Positions 45,062 through 54,526 of a stretch of DNA of 64,000 nucleotides are shown piece after piece (within the stretch, counting starts at the first letter, position 1; every line of letters starts with the position of its first letter). Source of the stretch: an uncultured Clostridia bacterium (GTDB taxonomy: Bacteria > Bacillota > Clostridia > TANB77 > CAG-508); contig CAKPDO010000001.1 of NCBI GenBank assembly GCA_934148985.1, positions 37,407 to 101,406 of the forward strand. Direction: 5' to 3'. Position numbers and translations under genes: made by a program. The notes below the pieces were generated by a model. That model was given only the letters and a program-made list of their open reading frames with translations. It was not told the origin of the DNA and searched no databases.

Positions 45062-46374
45062 ATGCGGAAATAAATCAAAAAAAGTAGCTTTTTTTACGCT
45101 TGGATGTAAGGTAAATCAATATGAATCAAATGCAATGGCACAAAAATTTTTAGAAAAAGGATATGAGGTTTGCCAGATTGAAGAAAATCCAGACGTTGTA
45201 GTTGTAAATACATGTACAGTAACAAATATAGCAGATAGAAAATCAAGACAAGTTTTAAGAAAGGTTAAAGATGAAAATCCTAATAGTATAGTTATAGCTG
45301 TTGGATGTTATGTACAAGTTGCCAAAGAAAAAGTAGATGAAATGGAAGAAATCGACTTGTGCTTGGGAAATGTAGAAAAAAAGGACATTGTTTCTAAACT
45401 TGAAGAATACATTGAAAAAAATAAAAAAGAAAATACTGAAATCATAGATGTCAACAAAGAAACTGAGTTTCAAGAAATGGGGTATATTACTTTTTCTGAA
45501 AAAACAAGAGCTACTGTTAAAGTTCAAGATGGATGTAACAACTTTTGCACATATTGTTTAATTCCGTACGCAAGAGGAAGAATTAGAAGCAGAAAAAGGG
45601 AAAACATAATTGAGGAAGTCAAAAAAATTGCACAAAAAGGAATAAAAGAAATTGTGATAACAGGAATACATATTGCATCATATGGAAAAGATTTTAAGGA
45701 TGATTACAGGCTTATAAATTTACTTGAAGATTTAGACAAAATAGATGGAATTGAAAGGATAAGACTTGGTTCATTAGAGCCAACTATTGTTACAGAAGAA
45801 TTTGCTGAAAGGCTTTCTAAGCTAAATAGTATTTGTGACCAATTTCATTTATCTTTACAAAGCGGCTGTGATGATACATTAAAAAGAATGAACAGAAAAT
45901 ATTCTTGTGATGAATTTTTTAGAGTAACAGAAATTTTAAGAAAATATTTCAAAAATGTAAATTTAACAACAGATATAATTGTCGGTTTCCCAGGAGAAAC
46001 TGAAGCAGAGTTCCAAAAGACTTATGAATTTTTAAGTAAAATTAGATTTTACAAAATGCACATTTTCAAATATTCTCCAAGAGAGGGAACAATAGCGGCT
46101 AAGATGACAAATCAAATTGATGGCAATATTAAAGAAGAACGTAGCAATAAATTAATTGAACTTTCAAATAGGAATGAAAAAGAATATAATGAAAGCTATA
46201 TAGGAAAATGTGTAGATGTATTATTTGAAGAAGAAAAAGATGGGGTATGGTCTGGATACACTAAAAATTATGTGAGAGTATTTTATAAAAGTGGTGAGAA
46301 TTTGGAAAATAAGATTATTAGTGTTAAAATAAGAGAGATTTATGAATTACGGATTGATTGGAACAATTATTTAA
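45062..46374 (+). CDS. mtaB: tRNA methylthiotransferase MtaB, two +1 shifts at CGG
   Basis: Radical-SAM methylthiotransferase that modifies A37 of tRNAs. The ATG is directly followed by CGG (45065); the shifted reading is MGNKSKKVAFFTLGCKVNQYESNAM, the family start. The radical SAM cluster is CNNFCTYCLIP. At the end, CGG 46350 in frame 0 gives LRIDWNNYLKREI; the shifted frame gives YELGLIGTII and stops at 46374, matching the usual MtaB/MiaB tail (...LIGEI). RBS AGGGAG. Confidence 0.93.
45065..45067 (+). other. CGG +1 frameshift site, MtaB codon 2
   Basis: Context ATG-CGG-A: the shift occurs immediately after initiation. Skipping the C gives M-G-N-K-S-K-K-V-A-F-F-T. Confidence 0.93.
46350..46352 (+). 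other. CGG +1 frameshift site, MtaB Gly430 (C-terminus)
   Basis: Context TTA-CGG-A. Skipping the C gives Y-E-L-G-L-I-G-T-I-I and stop 46374, as in MtaB relatives; frame 0 runs on to 46388 and into the converging gene. Confidence 0.8.
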
Positions 46375-46399
46375 AAAGAGAGATTTAAATCTCTCTTTT
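46374..46399. terminator. Bidirectional terminator
   Basis: AAAAGAGAGATTTAAATCTCTCTTTT is a perfect palindrome overlapping the 3' ends of mtaB and the U32 gene. Confidence 0.75.
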
Positions 46400-48796
46400 C
46401 AAATTTCCATTAGTAAAATTCTTACCCTCAAAACGATTTCCATTTTTGACAGTTTCGATAATATTATTAATTTCAGAAATATTTTCATCTAAAATATCAA
46501 TTCGTGCAAAATCGATGTTAAAATGATTAAAGTTGATAGAAGTAGTTTTAGTGTTATAAATTGTGCTAATAGTTTGTAAGTTATCGGGAACAATTCTAAA
46601 TAAAAATCCCATTCTATCTTTAAGAAAATATTTATTAGAAGATGTGCAAAATCTTTTACAATCTTTATAACATTTATTAGATTTTCCTAATGGGCAATAA
46701 TTCATAGTCATAACAGGTATATTTCCATAAACGATTAATTCAGTATTTTCAAAAGGGGTATTACATAAATCAAAGATACCATTTTCATCTAATTCTGGTG
46801 ATATTGTAATACAAGAAAAATTTAAGTCTTTTAAAAACTGTGCTGAAAAAGTGTTATATAAATTTAATGTATAATTCCCCACAATATCAAGACCTTTAGA
46901 ATTTTCAGGAAGAAGTTTAAGCTCAGATAAACTCGATATAACAATTCCTTTAATATTATATTTATTTAGACTTTTTTCAATAGCATTTTTTGTCAATTCT
47001 ATGCTATTTTTTCTAATAATTGTAGGCATATAAATATACAAATTAAAATTATTAGAAAAATACTTTAAAAAGTCAGAGTATTTGTCATTTAAGAAATATT
47101 TTAAAGGAATATATAATTTGTCCACTTTATTTAATTTGGTATAATCAAAATTTAAATTATTCAATAATAATGAAATTTTGGTGGTTTTAATATCATTTTG
47201 GTTATTAAAATTAGGCATTTCTAGTGTTATACTTGAGGCTGAACTATGTTTAAAGCTATTTATGATTTTTTCTCTAATCATATTTATACCAGTACGTCTA
47301 ATGTCATTTAATACTGAAACAGGAATAAATAAATTATTATCTAGTTCTATATTGAAATTTGTAAATTCAAATTCAGTATCTAAAATCTTGTTAAATTTAG
47401 AAATTATTGTTTCTTTGGTTATACTTGTTTTTACTGCCGGTTCTGGGATGTAGTCATAAATATAATTTGTAGATATATTAAATTGTGGGCAAGAAATTTC
47501 AGCAAATATTTTTTCACCATTTTTTATTTTTAATATGCAATCTAATTTATTTTTTACATTTTCTTTTAAATAACTATTTTTTGCGTCATCAGAAAGGTTT
47601 TTATCTGAAATTTTATAGATTTTATCTCCGACATTTATGTTTCCTTTCATCCTACCAAATGATACAAATTGATTAGGTAAAGCTTCCTTTATATTTTGAT
47701 TTTTACTAAGAAGCTCAGAAATTGTATATTTTGTAGGCTCTTTTTCAAATGTGATACTATCTCCAACAGATAAATTGGTTTGAACAGAAGCTGAAACCAG
47801 TCCTTTATTTTTATTATATTTTAAAATTTTACCTAATTCTAACCCCATATTATTTTGTTTTTCTTTAAATATCAAATTATGATTTTCGGTTGAATTTAGA
47901 TGTCCCTCAGAAAAACCTCCTCTATTGAAAACTTGCATTAATTTTATTTTATCTTCATTTTCTATTTCATATTTTTTAGTTTTATCAAGTGCTAAGTCGA
48001 TATATTTTCTATAAATTTTTGTAACAGTTGCAACATATTCTGGGCTTTTCATACGTCCTTCAATTTTAAATGATGTAACACCTGATGAAACTAATAAAGG
48101 CAAAAATTCTAATGAACATAAGTCACGAGTGCTTAATAAATATCCTTTATCCAATTTGGAAATTGAATTATTTGGACTTTCTTCAATTAATTCATAAGGA
48201 AGCCTACAAGTTTGAGCACATTTTCCACGGTTACCAGAACGTCCGCCAATCATGCTTGAAAATAAGCACTGACCAGAATATGAGATGCAAAGTGCACCAT
48301 GAATAAATACTTCTATTTCAATATTAGAATTTTTACAAATATATTCAATTTCTTCTAATGAAAGTTCTCTAGATAATACGACTCTTTTAAAACCTAATTT
48401 TTCTAAAAGTTTTACTCCTTCTAAATTATGAACTGTCATTTGTGTACTTGCATGTAAAGTTAAATCTGGTATTTTTTTAATAAGTTCTTTAGCAAGTCCT
48501 AAATCTTGTATTATTATTGCGTCAATTCCAAATTCATAGGCTTTTTTTGCTAAATTAAAGGCATCTTCAAATTCATTTTCTTTTATTAGTGTATTTAAAG
48601 TAAGATTGGTTTTTACACCTCTAATTTTTGCATAATTTATTGCTTCTTCTAAAGTTTGGTCATCAAAGTTAGATGCAAATGCTCTTGCTCCAAACGATTT
48701 TGCACCAAAATATACAGCATTTGCTCCATTTTGAACGGCTGCTTTTAAACATTCAAAATCTCCCACGGGAGAAAGTAATTCTATCATTTTTCTCAT
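46385..48796 (-). CDS. Peptidase U32 family protein with C-terminal DUF3656 region
   Basis: 803 residues. The N-terminal half is a U32 domain: ELLSPVGDFECLKAAVQNGANAVYFG, HGALCISYSGQCLFSS, GNRGKCAQTCRLPY (cysteines that may hold a cluster), FKIEGRMKSPEYV. The C-terminal half is DUF3656-like with a final Cys group (MNYCPLGKSNKCYKDCKRFC). Relatives hydroxylate 23S rRNA or tRNA (RlhA/TrhP types). RBS AAAGGAATGAG. Confidence 0.88.
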   Translation of the reverse strand: MRKMIELLSPVGDFECLKAAVQNGANAVYFGAKSFGARAFASNFDDQTLEEAINYAKIRGVKTNLTLNTLIKENEFEDAFNLAKKAYEFGIDAIIIQDLGLAKELIKKIPDLTLHASTQMTVHNLEGVKLLEKLGFKRVVLSRELSLEEIEYICKNSNIEIEVFIHGALCISYSGQCLFSSMIGGRSGNRGKCAQTCRLPYELIEESPNNSISKLDKGYLLSTRDLCSLEFLPLLVSSGVTSFKIEGRMKSPEYVATVTKIYRKYIDLALDKTKKYEIENEDKIKLMQVFNRGGFSEGHLNSTENHNLIFKEKQNNMGLELGKILKYNKNKGLVSASVQTNLSVGDSITFEKEPTKYTISELLSKNQNIKEALPNQFVSFGRMKGNINVGDKIYKISDKNLSDDAKNSYLKENVKNKLDCILKIKNGEKIFAEISCPQFNISTNYIYDYIPEPAVKTSITKETIISKFNKILDTEFEFTNFNIELDNNLFIPVSVLNDIRRTGINMIREKIINSFKHSSASSITLEMPNFNNQNDIKTTKISLLLNNLNFDYTKLNKVDKLYIPLKYFLNDKYSDFLKYFSNNFNLYIYMPTIIRKNSIELTKNAIEKSLNKYNIKGIVISSLSELKLLPENSKGLDIVGNYTLNLYNTFSAQFLKDLNFSCITISPELDENGIFDLCNTPFENTELIVYGNIPVMTMNYCPLGKSNKCYKDCKRFCTSSNKYFLKDRMGFLFRIVPDNLQTISTIYNTKTTSINFNHFNIDFARIDILDENISEINNIIETVKNGNRFEGKNFTNGNLKREI

Positions 48797-48896
48797 TCCT
48801 TTTTTTAGTTTTTATGAAATTATTATACCATAAATTAGTAACCAAAAACAATGCTATTTCATAATATAAAGTAAATTGAAAAGGAGGATTTTTGTT

Positions 48897-49079
48897 ATGC
48901 CAGAAAATAATTTAAATATGCAAAGTTCAAATGACCGCAGTTGTGGAGGATGCGGATGCAACAATGGCGGATTTTTGAATGGCTTATTTGGTGGAAACGA
49001 TAGTGAAATTTTGTTTTTTATAATAATTTTTTTACTTTTGTTTACTAATTTTGGATGCTGTGGATGTGGTAGAGGTTAG
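48897..49079 (+). CDS. Small Cys/Gly-rich protein with hydrophobic segment
   Basis: 60 residues. SCGGCGCNNGGFLNGLFGG precedes a hydrophobic segment ILFFIIIFLLLFTNFGCCGCGRG. This resembles YjcZ-type small spore-associated proteins of Firmicutes. ATG 48897 follows AAGGAGG. Confidence 0.6.
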   Translation: MPENNLNMQSSNDRSCGGCGCNNGGFLNGLFGGNDSEILFFIIIFLLLFTNFGCCGCGRG

Positions 49080-49196
49080 AACATAAGCTGAGGGGTACGG
49101 CTTATTATAGCCGGCCCAAGTTGTTCAAATAGTAATTAATTTTCATATTCTTAATGGCTTCTTACGTAATTTAAGAGTTTCTAAATAGGGGAAAAG

Positions 49197-49228
49197 TAGC
49201 AATAAGTATTGCTATTTTTTTCTTTTTT
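49197..49228 (+). terminator. Intrinsic terminator
   Basis: TAGCAATA and TATTGCTA stem followed by TTTTTTTC, between the small protein gene and ylmH. The 260 bases from 49080 to 49338 hold no clear gene; a 14-codon ORF at 49270 (MRLKMPYGISNYEK) could be a remnant. Confidence 0.65.
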
Positions 49229-49338
49229 TAGTAAAATATAAAAAGTAAAAAGAAAGGCATGGAAAATAAATGAGATTAAAAATGCCATATGGAATAAGTA
49301 ATTATGAAAAATAGAAAATGAAAGAAAGGATAAAAAAT

Positions 49339-50142
49339 ATGAACAAACAAGAACTACTTAAAGATTACAAAAATCAAGAGGACAAGCTTTTATTAGCAAT
49401 AATTTTAGACAAAATTGATTTTTGTAAAAGCAAAAACAAAATAGAATGCACAGATTTTCTAAATTTAGCTGAACAAGATTTAGCAGATAAATTTCTAAAG
49501 AAAATATCTTTTAAAAATTATTATTTTTTCGGAGGAGCTGGAGAAGCGGAAAGAAAAATATTAATTATTTATCCTGAAAAGCTTACTGAAGAAATGGCAC
49601 GAAAAAATCACTCTAAAATGATAAGTGGAATTAAAATAACTTTACCAATTGCTTTAGATGAAGAATATGACCATAGAAGATATCTAGGAGCTATAATGAA
49701 ACTTGGAATTGAAAGAGAAAAAATTGGAGATATTTCTGTTAAATCTAAAGGTGCTGAAATTGTCATAAAAAATGAAGTTCAGAACTTTTTAATGCAAAAT
49801 TTAGGGGCATTAACAAGATTTTCTTCAGCCGAGATTGAAACTGTAGATATTGAAAATTTACAGGAAATAGAAGAACAACAGATTGAAATTACGGAAATTG
49901 TTGCATCTTTAAGGCTTGATAATATAGTTGCAAGTTTAGCAAGAACATCAAGAAGCAAAGCTGTAGAAATGCTTGAACAAGAAAGGGTATTTTTAAATTT
50001 TAAAAATGAAACAAAAGCTTCTAAATCGGTTAAGGTTGGAGATATTATTACTATTAGAGGAAAAGGAAGATTTACATTTAAAGAAATTTCTGGAAATACT
50101 AAAAAAGGAAGATTTGTGATTAAAATAATGAAAAAGTTCTAA
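49339..50142 (+). CDS. ylmH: YlmH-like S4-domain RNA-binding protein
   Basis: 267 residues. The C-terminal S4 domain is LRLDNIVASLARTSRSKAVEMLEQERVFLNF...VGDIITIRGKGRF. YlmH relatives help rescue stalled ribosomes or sit in the division cluster. ATG 49339 fits AAAGGA spacing; an in-frame ATG lies at 49318. Confidence 0.88.
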   Translation: MNKQELLKDYKNQEDKLLLAIILDKIDFCKSKNKIECTDFLNLAEQDLADKFLKKISFKNYYFFGGAGEAERKILIIYPEKLTEEMARKNHSKMISGIKITLPIALDEEYDHRRYLGAIMKLGIEREKIGDISVKSKGAEIVIKNEVQNFLMQNLGALTRFSSAEIETVDIENLQEIEEQQIEITEIVASLRLDNIVASLARTSRSKAVEMLEQERVFLNFKNETKASKSVKVGDIITIRGKGRFTFKEISGNTKKGRFVIKIMKKF

Positions 50143-50170
50143 CAAGCAAAATGCATTATTAGAACTTTTT
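50131..50170. terminator. Bidirectional terminator
   Basis: AAAAAGTTCTAA and TTAGAACTTTTT form a 12-bp stem between the convergent ylmH and VWA genes. Confidence 0.75.
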
Positions 50171-50172
50171 AT

Positions 50173-52676
50173 TTATTTAAATTTTTTTATAATAAAAATT
50201 ATTAAAACCAAAGCGGATAGTAGTGAAATTGCAGCAATATAAATTTTTGATATATTTTTTCCTGTTGGAGGAATTATACTAGCTTGATTTTGTGATTTAC
50301 AATAATCTAACTCTGATAAATTTATTCTTAAAGAAGATGTATAATTATCATTATAATTTCCAGCAATTGCAACAGTTGTTTGAGAATTGTCTGTAGCGAA
50401 TGGATATTGCATTCTTGTTTTTGAAGTATTTTTATATGAAAGAATTTCCATTTCACTTGAATACAAAGAATCATCATCAAGATTATTGCCGAGAAGTTTG
50501 CTTACTTCGAGGCTTATATTAATTTTTCCATTACGTAATAATTTAAAGTTAGTATTTTTTAAGTCTAAAGTAAAAACTATAGCTTTATTTTTAGTGTTTT
50601 TTATTGATTTTTTGAACCCATCAGAGAAAAGACTAGAAGAAACTGAATTTACATTTTTATGTGTTATGATTTCGTTAGAGCCGCTGGATAATGCGTTTGT
50701 CAAGTCAGAAGTTATATTGTTAGCTCCAATGCCGATTGCTGATTCTTTTCCTACATTATAGTCAAAGCCTTTAGGAATGTAAAAAATCAAACGTATTTTT
50801 TCTGTATCAGTATATAAAGATGAGTTAGTTAAAGTAGCTGTATATCTTAATGTAACAACACTTCCATATTGCATATTAGAATTTAAGGATGCTACCATAT
50901 ATTTAGGATTTTCTACAGAGGTTTCTTGAGCAAATATTTTAGTACCATTGCTTGCCGTGATTGTCATTCCAGTGACCGCAAGTGTTGGAGTTATATTATA
51001 GGCTGCAAGTTTTTTTAAGTAAATTTCTGGTCCGTGGTTCATAAATATCTTGCATTACGCATTTATGGTGTTTATAATAAATAATGTTATTTTTATTATT
51101 ATAAACTGGCTCGTCCCATTCTGATGGATTATGAGTTTGTTCTTCATAAACTTTAATAGGGGAAGAGGATGTTACTGTTATTTTATCTGATAGTTGTCCA
51201 GATTTTATAAGTTCTCTAGCATAAAATTTAAAGCTTTCTAAAGTAGAAGATGTAATTTCCATATCTAATGCTTGTAAATTAACCGTGTTTGAATAATTGA
51301 AGTCTTGATCTAGCAATTTATTATTTTCCGATCTATGTTGAGCATCAGTTGAAGCAGAATATTCAGTGCTTATAATTTTTAAATCTTCTTTTATTAAATT
51401 TTTAAATTCAGAAACTAGAGTTTTTGAAACACTAGAAAGATTTTCGACTTTTTCAGTATGGTTATTTTTGTGATTATTCTCAAAAATATATGAAAATATT
51501 TCTTTATCATTTTCATCCAATTCTTCTTGGGAAATAACAGAGTAAATTTTTATACCGTCATTTTCCAAATTTAAAATTGTTTCTTTAGTTTTTTGAGCAA
51601 TTAAATTTAATCTTCTGTCATTTTCCTTTTTTAATTCTGTATTACTATCACTTGTGGCATAAAGGGTATGATTTGTGTCACCATCTGAGGTTGGTAAACC
51701 ATCTGATAATAAAAACACATAACGATTTGAATTATTATTGGCAAATGAATTGTAAGCTTTTTCTAATGCTCCACTTATATTAGTGTAGTATTTCGTATCA
51801 AATTCTATATTACTAGTTAAAGCTCTTGATAATATATCTTTATTATTTGTTAATCCAACATATCTATAGCATTCTCCTGTAAAAACAACAAGTCCAATGT
51901 ATACGTTAGGAGTATCACTTAAAAGTTCGTTTATAATATTTTGCGCAATTGATTTTTCAACTTGTAATTTTGACATTTCTTTTTCAATTACTGTTCCATT
52001 TTGATTAACTTGTACTTTTATTTGTTTTTCCATACTTGCTGAACAATCTAAAGCTAAAATCACTTGAGCAACACTTTGTTGACCTTCTGAAATTATTGTT
52101 GATGTATATTTGCTGGTGCTATGTTCATAGTCATAGCTGTTATATTTTAGTTTATTTTGGATTTTTTTTGCATCATCAACAGAAGAAATATTGTTTATAT
52201 CATTTTCAGATACATCTGGATAAACATATGTAACTTTATAATCATATGTTCCTTGTCCCCAATGAGATAGTAAATCAGCATTATATTTACCGTCTTCAAC
52301 AGGCACTGTAAAATCGTCAGATCCATCTAATTTTGAGATGGTTACTTTTACATCTTCATAATTTAAGGATTTAGTACCGAACGTCTTTAGCACTTAGTGA
52401 ACCTTTTCCAATAGTTGTATCTGATACTGAATCAATAGCTTCTTGAACATTTCCAGAAAATCCGCGGACTGAATAGTGTTTGCATTCTTCAGTTTGATTA
52501 TCATTTGGGGCATCTGGCTTAGATGGAGTGGGTGCTGGAGTTGGAGTTGAATTTGATGGAGGCAAAGGCAATTCACCTTCTTCATAACTCATGCCGCATG
52601 AAATTTTAATATTACTTATAATAAATAATATAAGTAAAAAAACAATTAGTGTTTTATACAAAATTCTTTTGAACAT
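50173..52676 (-). CDS. von Willebrand A surface protein with IPPTG tail, two +1 shifts at CGG
   Basis: With two shifts (52379 and 51034, reading down) it is one 833-residue protein; unshifted it would be three pieces. Order: signal peptide (LIVFLLILFIISNIKISC), Pro-rich linker, a beta domain, a VWA domain with MIDAS QVILALDCSASM, and further beta repeats. The end IIPPTGKNISK plus helix plus KKFK is an LPXTG-like sorting signal. It is probably exported and wall-attached. RBS AAAGGAGAA. Confidence 0.87.
51032..51034 (-). other. CGG +1 frameshift site, VWA protein Gly548
   Basis: On the minus strand, context CCA-CGG-A. Skipping the C gives Y-E-P-G-P-E-I-Y-L-K-K-L; frame 0 soon stops. Confidence 0.85.
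52377..52379 (-). other. CGG +1 frameshift site, VWA protein Gly100
   Basis: On the minus strand, context GTT-CGG-T. Skipping the C gives A-K-D-V-G-T-K-S-L-N-Y and opens the remaining protein; frame 0 stops soon after. Confidence 0.85.
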
Positions 52677-52741
52677 AAATAATTCTCCTTTTTTCTTATT
52701 TTATTTTATTATACAACTAGCAACAAAATATGTCAAAACTA

Positions 52742-52769
52742 TTGACAAAAATAAAAAATGATATATAAT
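52742..52769 (+). promoter_or_regulatory. recN sigma-A promoter
   Basis: Perfect TTGACA, 16 bases, perfect TATAAT, about 45 bases upstream of recN. Confidence 0.8.
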
Positions 52770-52814
52770 CTTTATGCAAACACAAATTCGTAAAATGAAA
52801 TTCGGAGGTACAAA

Positions 52815-54449
52815 ATGATAACAAATTTACACATAAAAAATATAGGGATAATAGATGATATAGAAGTGGACTTAGGGCAGGGCTTAAATGTATTAACAGG
52901 AGAAACAGGAGCAGGAAAAAGTTTAATAATAGGTTCTTTAAACATTATAGCTGGGGGAAGATTTTCAAAAGATATGATAAGAAAAGGAGAAACAAATTCA
53001 TTTGTAGAAGTAGCCCTATATGAGCCAGAAAACGAAAATTCAATAGATGGGACAATAATAATATCAAGAGAAATAAGTGTAAATGGTAAAAATATGTGTA
53101 AAATAAACGGAAGAATGGTAACAGTAAATGAGCTAAAAGAATTTATGAAAAAAATAATAGAAATTCATGGGCAAAATGACAGTCAAAATTTATTGGAAAA
53201 TAAGGAACACATAAAATACTTGGATAATTTCAGTGGAGAGAAAATAGAAGAATTAAAAAAAGAAAATAAAAATTTGTATGAAAGATATTTAGAAATAAAA
53301 AAAGAATTAAAAGAAAATTATGGAGATGAAAAAGAAAGAGAAAGAAAGCTAGATTTACTAAAATATCAGTTACAAGAGATAGAAGAAGCAAATTTGATAG
53401 ATGGAGAAGAAGAAGAACTAAGCAATAAGCAAAAAATAATTGAAAATTCGGAAAAAATTGCTAAGACATTGCAGGACGTAGATTTAGCAATAGGTGAAAA
53501 TGCAATAGATATAATAAGTAATAGCATAAGAAATTTAGAAAAAATAGAAAGTTTTAATAGTAAATATCAAGAAACAGCAAATAACCTAAAAAGCGCATAT
53601 TATGAGTTACAAGAAATATCAAGAGATATAACAAATTATAAAGAAGAAGTAGATTTTGATGAAGACGAGCAAAAAGAAATAGAAAATAGATTGGACTTAA
53701 TATTTTCATTAAAAAGAAAATATGGAAACTCGATAAAAGAAATATTGGAATATAAAGAAGAAGTTGAAAAAGAAATTTATAGAATTGATAATTTAGACGA
53801 ATATTTAAATAAACTAAAAAAAGAGGAAAAAGAAATAAAACAAAAACTAGACATAATGGGAGAAAAAATACATGAAATAAGAGAAAAACAAGGACAAAAT
53901 TTATCAATGGAAATAAACAAAAATTTACAAGACTTGGAAATGAAAAATGCAAAAGTAAATATACATGTAGACTATATTCAAGATGAATATTATGAAAATG
54001 GAAAAGATAAAGTAGTTTTTTATATAAAAACAAATGTTGGAGAAGACGAAAAAGAATTAAGCAAAGTAGCATCTGGAGGAGAAATGTCAAGAATAATGCT
54101 TGCAATAAAAGCTGTGCTTGCAAGTTATGATAATACATCAAGTTTGATATTTGATGAAATAGACACAGGAATAAGCGGAAAAGCAGCAAATGCTGTTGCA
54201 GAAAAGCTTGCTAAAATATCAGAAAAACATCAAGTATTATGTATTTCACATTTGCCTAATATTGCAGCAGTAGCAGACTATCATTATTTTATAAGTAAAA
54301 ATATAGTAAATGAAAGAACATCAACTTTCATAAAACAATTAAATGAAGAAGAAAAAATACATGAAATAGCGAGGATATCATCTGGCGAAATTAATGAAAT
54401 AAGCATAAAATATGCCGAAAAATTAAGATGTAAAAAGATAGCTGGATAA
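52815..54449 (+). CDS. recN: DNA repair protein RecN
   Basis: 544 residues. SMC-like repair ATPase for double-strand breaks. Walker A GETGAGKSLIIGSL near residue 30, a long coiled coil (about 140-370), signature VASGGEMSRIMLAIK near 417, and Walker B SLIFDEIDTGISG near 443. RBS CGGAGG. An intact gene with no CGG codon. Confidence 0.95.
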   Translation: MITNLHIKNIGIIDDIEVDLGQGLNVLTGETGAGKSLIIGSLNIIAGGRFSKDMIRKGETNSFVEVALYEPENENSIDGTIIISREISVNGKNMCKINGRMVTVNELKEFMKKIIEIHGQNDSQNLLENKEHIKYLDNFSGEKIEELKKENKNLYERYLEIKKELKENYGDEKERERKLDLLKYQLQEIEEANLIDGEEEELSNKQKIIENSEKIAKTLQDVDLAIGENAIDIISNSIRNLEKIESFNSKYQETANNLKSAYYELQEISRDITNYKEEVDFDEDEQKEIENRLDLIFSLKRKYGNSIKEILEYKEEVEKEIYRIDNLDEYLNKLKKEEKEIKQKLDIMGEKIHEIREKQGQNLSMEINKNLQDLEMKNAKVNIHVDYIQDEYYENGKDKVVFYIKTNVGEDEKELSKVASGGEMSRIMLAIKAVLASYDNTSSLIFDEIDTGISGKAANAVAEKLAKISEKHQVLCISHLPNIAAVADYHYFISKNIVNERTSTFIKQLNEEEKIHEIARISSGEINEISIKYAEKLRCKKIAG

Positions 54450-54526
54450 AATATTACATAATAAAGCTTGTAAAATGCCGTAAAAAGTTATATTATATAC
54501 AAAAATTAATAAAAAAGGTGATAAAT

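Noticed and set aside
46351..46388. mtaB ending in frame 0 (LRIDWNNYLKREI)
   Set aside because: It would be the only CGG sense codon in a housekeeping gene, overlaps the converging gene, and does not resemble the family tail, unlike the shifted reading.
49270..49314. Short ORF MRLKMPYGISNYEK before ylmH
   Set aside because: It resembles the start of some AAA-ATPase/nuclease proteins, but 14 codons are too few to support a gene or remnant.
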